A stretch of DNA of 64,000 nt, from NCBI GenBank assembly GCA_036971475.1, contig JBAIZL010000006.1, positions 95,962,765 to 96,026,764 on the forward strand, in the 5' to 3' direction. The DNA is from Prosapia bicincta. Lineage: Eukaryota > Arthropoda > Insecta > Hemiptera > Cercopidae. Within the stretch, counting starts at the first letter, position 1; each line of letters opens with the position of its first letter. The notes under the pieces were generated by a model, which was not told where the DNA came from, ran no database searches, and saw only the letters and a list, made by a program, of their open reading frames with translations. Both the position numbers and the translations under genes were made by a program. Of the stretch, positions 56,601-64,000 are shown one piece after another.

Positions 56601-56939
56601 AAAGTAAAATATAATGATTTGAACTTTTTAAATAGGTAACATCTGGCTAAACTTAAAATTTACAAGTAAATTTTCTAAGTAAATTTACAAAAAACTTACT
56701 GAGATATGATGATGTCTCTATTATTCATCAATGTCTATGATGAGCATTATATGGAAGCATTATTTTAATGTACTCACTGAGAAGCATTTTTTAAGATAAG
56801 CCTGGTTCTATTCTAGATATTCTAAATACTAAATGATATTCCTAATTACCACAGTAAAAACCATTAAAGCTAGAATCAACTCGTCTTAAATATTATACAT
56901 TTGAGTGCCCTCTCCTGCCTTTCCTAACATTAAATATCG

Positions 56940-57210
56940 AAATCTGTTGCTGTTCATGACAAGCTGGTTGTTAATTACTTATTACGCTTTTGCTATTACT
57001 TGCAACCAGATTTTTGTTACCTAAAGGTTGTTAACTTACACTTGGAGGAAACGTTTTCATCTCACAACTTCTTCAGCCTTTTCAGACGAGGCTGAAGAAG
57101 TCGTGAGATGAAAACATTTCCTCCAAGTGTAAGTTAACAATTTAACAACATGTAGACAAAAAGTCTGGTCGCAAGTAATAGCAAAAGTGTAATAAGTAAT
57201 TAAAACATTA
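56940..57210. repeat. Family H foldback with hammerhead-like motifs in both arms
   Basis: The inverted arms run from GTTAATTACTTATTACGC to its complement and meet at about 57085. Each arm carries CTGAAGA, a short stem, GAAA and AAC[GA]TT followed by TCCTCC. It lies within the family H series also seen at 15.7, 53.9 and 61.1 kb. Confidence 0.75.
57088..57123 (+). ncRNA. Hammerhead-like motif, family H right arm
   Basis: GAGG (57088-57091), CTGAAGA (57092-57098), A, GTC-GTGA-GAT stem-loop (57100-57109), GAAA (57110-57113), ACATT, T, CCTC (57120-57123). GAGG/CCTC makes stem I. The stem III palindrome is imperfect (AACATT); in the left arm it is the perfect AACGTT. Invariant core bases are all present. 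Stem II is only 3 bp with a GU pair. Confidence 0.45.
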
Positions 57211-57239
57211 TTTTTTGTTGACGAATTCTGGAAAACCCC

Positions 57240-57595
57240 TGTTATCAAAACGTTAACTGCACTCTTACATTATTAAAACAGAATACTCTATTCCCTGAAT
57301 ACATGTGATAATGTAAAAGTGCAGTTAATATTTTGATAATGAAGGTTTTATGACACACTTCAACAAAAAACAATGTTTTAATTACTGCTCTTGGTATCAC
57401 TTGGCAAAAAACCCTCAACTTACGGATATTTCTCATCAAACGCATTTTGCACTAGGTCAGTGCATTGTTCAATGCTGTGAGTCTTGTCCATGACGATTGA
57501 ACAATGCACTGATTTAGTACGAAATGCATCTGCTGAAAAATATCAGTAAGTAGTGATTTTTTTGCCAAGTGATACCAAAAGTTACTATTTTTAAA
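57240..57595. repeat. Two nested inverted repeats, family I and neighbour
   Basis: An outer pair, TTATCAAAACGTTAACTGCAC and its approximate complement, lies at 57240-57345. A family I palindrome lies at 57390-57590 with AACAATGCACTGATTTAG and GAAATGCATCTGCTGAAA. Confidence 0.55.
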
Positions 57596-58284
57596 AAACC
57601 CTAAGAGGTACAACTCAAAAACTGCAAATGTTTTCATGTTAGGTAACGCAGAAGAAGGCTTTCAAATATTTACCAATATTCTTAATGGAAAAAAGATGAT
57701 TATATTAAGAACTTAAATAATATGGTTATATTTTTTCTGATATTAGGAAGGTTTTATCTAGTTGAATTTTGTCCTAGGAATTGTCACTAAATACAAACAT
57801 GTACTAAGAAACACTTACTAAACTCAGATAGGGTATTCAAAATGAAGGTCTGCTCTCAAACAGAATCATATTGCTATAAGACAATGCTTGATCATATATT
57901 ATAGTAAGAATAAGAATGCTTTCGATCTAGTTAAAATATAACACACTTGATACTTTACTATTGTGATTTTGCACCCAGATTTTACTTCTATCTTTTTTTT
58001 TTTAATAAGGGACTACAAAAATGCAAATGGCTACCAATCAGTTGTTATAGTTGTTCTGCATAGTGTCTATACTTAGTTTAATAGAGAGTTGAATTCTGTG
58101 ATAACAGAATAAAAAAACTACAGTATTTCTATTTAAATTTAGCCGTATGATTTGCCAAGTTTAAATTCTAATTAAATTTATAAAAAAATAGTTTGTATAG
58201 GTTTATACATAGGCTTGAAAATAACCTATAGGTAAGGATTTTATAATTAATAAGCAATTATAAACTATACCTAAATAATACTTA

Positions 58285-58450
58285 AACTAAGTAATACTTA
58301 CTTGCTGAGGTGTTTTGAAACAATCGTTTTTTTACGAAGCAAAGCCTTTATTGCAGTAGAGGCTTTGCTTCGTATAAGGAACGATGGTTTCAAAATGCAT
58401 CAGCAAGTAACCCCTTTTGTATTTACTTAGTTAAGTATTATTTAATTATA
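58285..58450. repeat. Family G palindrome, diverged copy
   Basis: CTTACTTGCTGAGGTGTTTTG and CATCAGCAAGTAAC are inverted. The inner arms AAGCAAAGCCT and AGGCTTTGCTT also pair. The tail TTTAATCAGTGAATTCAAG is shared with 37045-37165. Confidence 0.65.
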
Positions 58451-58509
58451 GTTTAATCAGTGAATTCAAGATTATTACAACAAGTAACTTCAATTATAAA
58501 CCTTTGCTA

Positions 58510-58630
58510 CAAATATACACACAACCCTTATGTATATTTCGCTAACACATACCATGATGTTAACTGTATTTGCGAAATATACATAAAAGTTGTATAAATA
58601 TTTGTAGCAAGGTTTTATAACGGTTTATTA
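58510..58630. repeat. Small foldback with GAAATATACATA arms
   Basis: CTTATGTATATTTCG and CGAAATATACATAA are inverted around a short spacer, flanked by TTTGTAG-type inverted tails. It resembles family F at the GAAA/palindrome part, but no CUGANGA is seen. Confidence 0.5.
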
Positions 58631-58639
58631 ATTATAATT

Positions 58640-60310
58640 ATGCCATGGTGCACTATATTGTTTTTGTGTAAATTTTATAAATTTATTTTAAATACAAATT
58701 CATCAACTTATCATTAAATTTAAACATAAAAGTTTAGCTAAACATTATGAATATCCTAATCCATGAGTAAAACAAGAGCCTTGTCAAAACAAGTGCTTGG
58801 ATTTTTTTAGTAACTACAGAACATACAAAAATGGAAAAAAGGATTTGGTTTTATTTTCATATATAATTTTGTTGGCTAAAAAAATTAGTTTAAATTAAAA
58901 CATGATTCAAAATATAGTTATTAAAAAGATGTTATTAAATAAATTAATTCAACGTTAACAACTTCTTAAATAATGTACATGATTATAATAGAACTTACTG
59001 CTCTGTTATTTTAGAAATATTTCTGGAATGTAGGTCTCATCGGTCTTCTTTAAATCTGGCATGACTATTACCCCAAACCTGAACTAGAATTAAAAATGTA
59101 TAGTTATTATAATAAAATGTACTTACTTAAGATATAGTAAAAAAATATTTGGAATGAAAAAAAAACAAAACCAAAAAATAATAATTATATACAAAATAAG
59201 AGTACACAGACTTCAGTTAATTGTTAAATAAGCAATGAAAAATATAGAGAGATTTCTTTTTGTTGTAATGTTTATATTTAGGAACTGAGGGAGTTTAATG
59301 TAAACATTAAAGTCTTATATATTTAAATAAATCTCTGTAAAACATAAATATCTATAAAACACCACTTTAGATTCAAGCCAACACCTTGGAAAAAAAAACT
59401 TTTGATCAAGTCCATGCTTTGTGAAATTATTAGGGGTAGCTGGTTCGACTTCAAATCAGAGATTCATCCCAGCAAGTATTTGAATTGGTTTTGATACACC
59501 AGAAAAGATGGATATATAATGCAACAGATGTGTTTCAAACGAAACAATGATATATTTTGTCTCTACTAATTTCAACATTTACTCCTAACTTATCCTTCTA
59601 CATTATTTGCTGTCTATGCCATTTAATGTAACTTTTATCTTGAACCCGAGTAATATTATATTCTTGAATTTTGTAATCCATTACGTTAGGTGAATCTTGT
59701 ATCAATATACTAATTAATCAATATCTAATATTATATCTTGCATGAACTTAAAATTCCAATATTACTAAGTATTATAAACATAAATTATAAATTATCTTCA
59801 TAGATGGCCTAACAGATTAGTTGGAATCATTAAAATAATTGGAGGAGGTATTGCCATTATTCAAATTTATGCTACAAAGATGACAACTATATGCCTTTTT
59901 TGAAAGAAATTCAACTACTCATGAACAAAGTAACCTAAAGGTGTAACAACTACTAGATTTTTTGAAAACTAAATTTAAAACTGTCAGCAAAACACCAATA
60001 CAAACAATTCTGGGCTGTAATTTTTTGAATGTCAAGGACATACTTCAAACCAATATAGAGCAAACCTACTTCATATTAAAAACTAAATTACATATCATAA
60101 CCAGATTCCAGAGGACAAAATATTCCTACCTTATAAAACAGATATTCTCCATCAGAACACAAAATTTTCAATTGATCAGTTGTAATGAAAAAGTTGTCAC
60201 ATAATAAGCGGGAAATACCACTTAATACAAGAAACTAAGGTTTTTATAGATGTATTTTGCCTCATATAAGCAAAACACATCCACACAAAAACTCCTAGAC
60301 ACAGAACTTA
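58640..60310. other. AT-rich intergenic DNA with no recognised feature
   Basis: No gene, RNA or element termini recognised. Confidence 0.5.
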
Positions 60311-60314
60311 ATTA

Positions 60315-60500
60315 AAATGTCCACCAAAACACTTGTAAATATTTTACAAACTTACTTATAGTAGCACCGTTAACGGTTTGAGTTGACAATGAGACACATC
60401 TCCTATAACGGTTGTCTTCAACAAATACAAGTATGTCCTACTATGGCAAGTTTGTAAAATATTTACAAGTGTTTTAGTTTAAACTAGTAGCTCGTGAAAA
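60315..60500. repeat. Family E foldback, third copy
   Basis: ACACTTGTAAATATTTTAC on the left and GTAAAATATTTACAAGTGTTT on the right. The centre holds TTGAG-TTGACAA-T (60378-60390), the GAGA-CACA-TCTC stem, a decayed GAAA box (TATA) and ACGGTTGTCTTCAA. TTGAG can pair with TTCAA as stem I. Confidence 0.65.
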
Positions 60501-60769
60501 TGGAATCAAAAAATATCAAAATATTCCTTAAATTTCCTCAGCCTTACAATAACATAAAGCTATACACAAAATTACACCTTTAATATCTATTGAAAATAAA
60601 CATTGACAGATATACTAGACATAAAACTACAAACCAGCAACTCCAACATTAATATTGTATTTTTAGACCCATGCTGCACAGTCTAAATGCCTTTAGATAT
60701 ACCAATGACCATTAAAAAAGGTCAACAATATTAAATAATTATCACTAACAAATGAATAGAGTAACATAA

Positions 60770-60840
60770 TAATTATTTTATCACTTACACATTAGCTTAT
60801 GACTATCTGAACTTTAAATTTTGTAAAAACTTACTGAGAC
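60770..60840 (-). repeat. Family A tail, truncated at stem I
   Basis: The minus strand begins GTCTCAGTAAGTTTTTAC and continues through the normal family A tail. Homology starts one base after the position where the hammerhead of this family would cut. Confidence 0.5.
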
Positions 60841-61029
60841 CATATTTATAACCTATAACTTATCATAAATTTGAGCTGTAAAAAAATGTCTCACACATTC
60901 ACATAATAAGTTACTGAGGATGATTAGTGGTGATAATTCATAAATGCCAGAAACCAGAGGTACACGGTAGCCACTATATTAAACATAATTATAACATAAA
61001 ACAAAAATTTCCTTATAGTTTGAAACTAC

Positions 61030-61195
61030 GTAGGACCAGACATTCTATTAACATAAGTTGTTAAATTTGTTAATTTACACTTTTAGGTGAAGGTGTAAGT
61101 TAACAATTTATAATAGAATGTCTAGTCCCAGATAATTTCAAATTATAATAAGTAATTAACAACCAGCTCATCATGAACATCAATAAATTTTCGAA
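61030..61195. repeat. Family H foldback, fourth copy
   Basis: Arms GACATTCTATTA and its complement flank a small TTTACACTT/AGGTGTAAGTT hairpin. The tail AATTAACAACCAGCTCATCA matches family H. The core is deleted. Confidence 0.55.
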
Positions 61196-61749
61196 AACAA
61201 AATATGCAAATAAATTCTATATTTGACAAGAATCAAGCCAAATTTTCAACAGAAATTTGATAAACACATAGACTCAATTGAATTCCGTGTTAACTTTATT
61301 TTTGTTAGTTACATAACTAAACTGGCCATGGTAAGATAAACATTACCTTCAACATAGAAATGCTCCAACAACAAACAAAACCATCATACGCCGACATATT
61401 GCAAAATGCGAATTTTATAATCGCACTACAAAAGCATAGGCCTATTTTAAAAAATTCTTAAATTAACCTTAATAATTTATACATAAATTAATAAATAACA
61501 CACATACTTTGACCACATTATTAGAAACATAAATTTAAAACCTGTGTCATTCAACTCAACAATGCAAACTCCTGACCAATCACTCCTTTAATTTGAGTTT
61601 TTCAAATCGTAATATTACCAAGTAATAAACTACATAAAAATTTTGCCAAATATCTTGAAAAACAAAATATACAAAACAAACTTTTCTGAAAGTAACCATC
61701 ACTCATTATATATGGAAAGCGTTTCTGAAGATGTGTCTCATTTTAAAAT

Positions 61750-61805
<56 letters not shown>

Positions 61806-61867
61806 GAATATCAAATATGTTTTCCTGTTAGAAATATTTTTAAGATTAAATAATTTATTGAATAATA

Positions 61868-61915
61868 CACTCAAAGCTTTTCGTTGGTTGACATTACCAA
61901 CATCCTCAGGAATTA
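61868..61915 (-). ncRNA. Hammerhead-like motif, family B, left arm
   Basis: On the minus strand: ATTC, CTGAGGA, T, GTTGG/CCAAC stem, GAAA, AAGCTT, T, GAGTG. CTGAGGA satisfies CUGANGA with G at the free position 7. The sister arm at 61969-62014 is identical, so a transcript through the palindrome would contain one motif or its complement on either strand. Confidence 0.5.
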
Positions 61916-61968
61916 CAATACTAAGAATGATAAAAGAACTCAGTTCTTTTATCATTCTTAATATTGTA

Positions 61969-62014
61969 ATTCCTGAGGATGTTGGTAATGTCAACCAACG
62001 AAAAGCTTTGAGTG
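61969..62014 (+). ncRNA. Hammerhead-like motif, family B, right arm
   Basis: ATTC (61969-61972), CTGAGGA (61973-61979), T, GTTGG and CCAAC stem II, GAAA, the AAGCTT palindrome, T, GAGTG. Stem I is short (TTC/GAG with a GU pair, then internal loops). The cleavage base would be U, so if active it should be slow. Confidence 0.5.
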
Positions 62015-62061
62015 TATTATTCAATAAATTATTCCTGTAATTAGTGTATATTATTTAATCT

Positions 62062-62132
<71 letters not shown>

Positions 62133-62469
62133 TTTCAAGGTGAAATACCAAAAAGGTTATAATTGCCTACATTAAAAAAGAAATATTTAAGACATCTACA
62201 TGCACGTTTACTCTTATAATAGTGTAACTTTTAGTAGTTAAGATGGTTACAAATATTACTGTTTGATATAGCTTTTATGTCCATACTTTAATTGTTGAAG
62301 ATTATTTTTTAAATGCCTGATCTACCCATTTGGTTACTTAATTAGTGACTGATTTCAACAAGTTTTGATTTTAAGTATATAAACATAAAAAAATTGTATT
62401 AGTTTTGTTTTACATCCTGAGGTTTTAAAATATTTCTTATTTATAAAGTTAGCAAAAATGACAACGCGT

Positions 62470-62600
62470 TCTGACATTCTCAGCAGACTAGTTTTGTATT
62501 TTAGTTAGTACATTGTTAAATGCTGTTGGTTACGGACAATACAGGAAAAATGTAGACTTCGGTAAAGTGGTGTTTTTTTGCTAAATAATTTGATAAATAA
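62470..62600. repeat. Family I repeat, decayed
   Basis: TTCTCAGCAGACTAGTTTTG and AGTACATTGTTAAATGCTGT match the family I pattern. Heavily diverged. Confidence 0.4.
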
Positions 62601-63137
62601 GTGTTAGAAACTTATTAATTTTTCATTTAAGTGCATAAGTTATTTTTCATTTATCATACCTAAACAGTTTCTGATGAATGAAAAATGTAACAAGTTGAAT
62701 TACATAAGCCAAAAATTCTGTAAACAATTTGGCGGCTGAAGATTTCAGATACTTTTTAATAATAATACATAATATAATTTGTAATCTAAATTATAACTGT
62801 AAAATTATATTATAACGAAAACTTAAGTTAAAGATTAATGTATACCTTACAATTATGTAATTTCCTCCTTTACAAGTGGATGTTCTGTGACTTTGCCCAC
62901 AGAGCAAATCTACTAGTTATTTGGTGGCCTGTGTTCTGTATCTGCTAATGACGTAAATTGTGAAGTATAATTTCATTTGACTATTTGTTTAAATATTATT
63001 ACAAGTGTTACAGAGAAATAGAGGACTAATATGACCCAAGTTATATTTTTTTAAAACGTTTACAGATAATTTAGTTCGTAAAAGATTATAATGGTGTAGA
63101 ATTTGTACTATAAAGGGTTAAGTTTTGTTTATTTCAG

Positions 63138-63627
63138 AGACGATGTTTTGGTTATATTTAGTGTTGTGTCTAAAGGGCGTGTACAGTCAATATGAATGGC
63201 AGGCGCGAGATGCTTTTGACGAAATACGGTTAAGAATGGATAAAGTAAATGCTGATAATTGCCCAATTCAGCATTTGGCTGATTTATACCTTCCATCAGA
63301 TTCAGTATCTCATTTACCTGATGTGAAAGAAATAAATATTAATCCCGTGTTTCCTAATAGAACTGCTCTTCTGCATCTTCATAATATGGCTTTAAGTAGA
63401 TCTTTTTTCTTTAGTTATATATTGCAGTCAAGGTTTATAAGGCCAGCTATTAATGACACTTATGATCCAGGTATGATGTACTATTTCTTGTCTACAGTAG
63501 CTGATGTTTCAGCCAATCCATACATTAATGCCAGTTCAATTTACTTCTCGCCAAACATGTCTTATTCATCCTCATATAGAGGATTTTTCAACAAAACAAT
63601 GCCTAGGTTTGCCCCTAGAACATTTAG
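63138..63627 (+). CDS. Secreted or membrane protein of unknown function, first coding exon
   Basis: A good acceptor (TTTATTTCAG at 63128-63137) precedes the start ATG at 63143, and a donor (TTTAG|GTGAGT) ends the exon at 63627. The 161 codons begin MFWLYLVLCLKGVYS, a short hydrophobic signal peptide with likely cleavage before QYEW. The mature part has possible N-glycosylation sites (NRTA, NDTY, NASS, NMSY, NKTM) and FFFSYILQSRFIRPAINDTY. The protein continues beyond the window with phase 2. An ATG at 63125 lies upstream of the acceptor and is not in the mRNA. I do not recognise the family. A 5' untranslated exon should lie upstream. Confidence 0.8.
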
Positions 63628-63859
63628 GTGAGTACTTTTAAATGTTTGTGATACTATTTATTAGTTTATCCCCATAGCACTGATATTGCAATAAATAAAT
63701 TAGCTTTTTCAGGTAAGTTACTAAAAAATACATTTAAAATAGGCAGACAGTTTTAAACAGTGGAAAACAAATACTTCTTAAAATATAAAACTAAGCATAA
63801 TTTGTATAGAAAATAATTGTTATTGTGCATAACAGCGGCCACCTACGATATTTTGAAAA

Positions 63860-64000
63860 ATTGTTTGAAACCACAAATAACCAGAATTTTTTTTGACCGA
63901 GGAAAGTTATACTTGTTTCAATTTAAAATATGGTAAAAATTTCAGTGCTGAGGCATAAGTTGTGAATGGGCGTAGATTGATACAAATGATTCAGTGCAGA
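63860..64000 (-). repeat. Family J dispersed repeat, copy 3 (cut by window edge)
   Basis: On the minus strand CGCCCATTCACAACTTATGC, then GCACTGAAATTTTTACC and AACTTTCCTCGGTCAAAA. It matches 45375-45470. It lies in the intron after the secreted-protein exon. Confidence 0.5.

Larger units (their letters stand above)
61755..62128. repeat. (TA)n - family B palindrome - (TA)n
   Basis: (TA)n tracts (61755-61801 and 62066-62128) flank a palindrome (61858-62030) of about 90-bp arms differing at about one base. Each arm carries a hammerhead-like motif. The identical reading frames on both strands (MNNTLKAFRWLTLP...) are a by-product of the palindrome. Confidence 0.85.

Noticed and set aside
61858..62040. 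Identical 34-residue peptides on both strands
   Set aside because: A consequence of the palindrome, not a gene.

Overview
This is an AT-rich, intron-rich animal nuclear window, most likely from an insect. The evidence is an hnRNP Q/R gene whose protein reads like insect Syncrip (Syp), many insect-type DNA transposons (mariner, piggyBac, hAT, pogo-like), and very abundant (TA)n tracts. I saw no bacterial genes, rRNA, tRNA or CRISPR. The insect order cannot be fixed from the sequence alone.

Two host genes are supported. The first is a minus-strand Syp/hnRNP-Q gene running from about 49.0 kb down to 15.2 kb. Its start codon is at 35913-35915. Ten coding exons can be placed to the base by reading frame and GT/AG sites. 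They encode an N-terminal acidic (NURR) domain, RRM1, RRM2, RRM3 and the beginning of the Gly-rich tail. Two neighbouring exons of exactly 136 bp (25702-25837 and 25293-25428) have the same phases and encode alternative versions of the RRM1/RRM2 junction, so they look mutually exclusive. The Tyr/RGG-rich C-terminal exons are not visible and are probably off the left edge. The second gene is the start of a plus-strand gene at 63.1-63.6 kb encoding a secreted or membrane protein that I do not recognise.

The rest is mostly transposon debris. 0-1 kb: a hAT-type MITE with a pogo-like fragment inside it. 2.4-8.6 kb: a dense block of palindromes separated by (TA)n tracts, containing C-terminal ORF remnants of a Penelope-like element (PLE). 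10.8-12.1 kb and 39.1-40.4 kb: two full-length but dead mariners. 15.3-16.4 kb and 19.1-19.9 kb: piggyBac-type MITEs in Syp introns. 28.7-29.2 kb: a decayed piggyBac transposase tail. 30.0-31.4 kb: a pogo/Tigger-like non-autonomous element. 42.2-42.9 kb: a decayed Tc1/IS630-type transposase. 44.9-47.7 kb: nested MITEs. 49.5-62.6 kb: more foldback PLE-type repeats, one with a GIY-YIG endonuclease remnant.

The most interesting pattern is RNA-level. Several unrelated foldback/PLE families carry the layout of a type I hammerhead ribozyme with a very short palindromic stem III: stem I, CUGANGA, one extra base, stem II, GAAA, palindrome, cleavage base, stem I'. The best copy (13357-13401, minus) has all conserved core positions. 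Two PLE families (about 2.5-8.5 kb and 50.3/60.4 kb) keep this layout but have UCGACAA or UUGACAA in place of CUGANGA. That changes the active-site C3-G8 pair to U3-A8 in a covarying way. Hammerheads in PLEs are already known; the variant core is the part that may be new.
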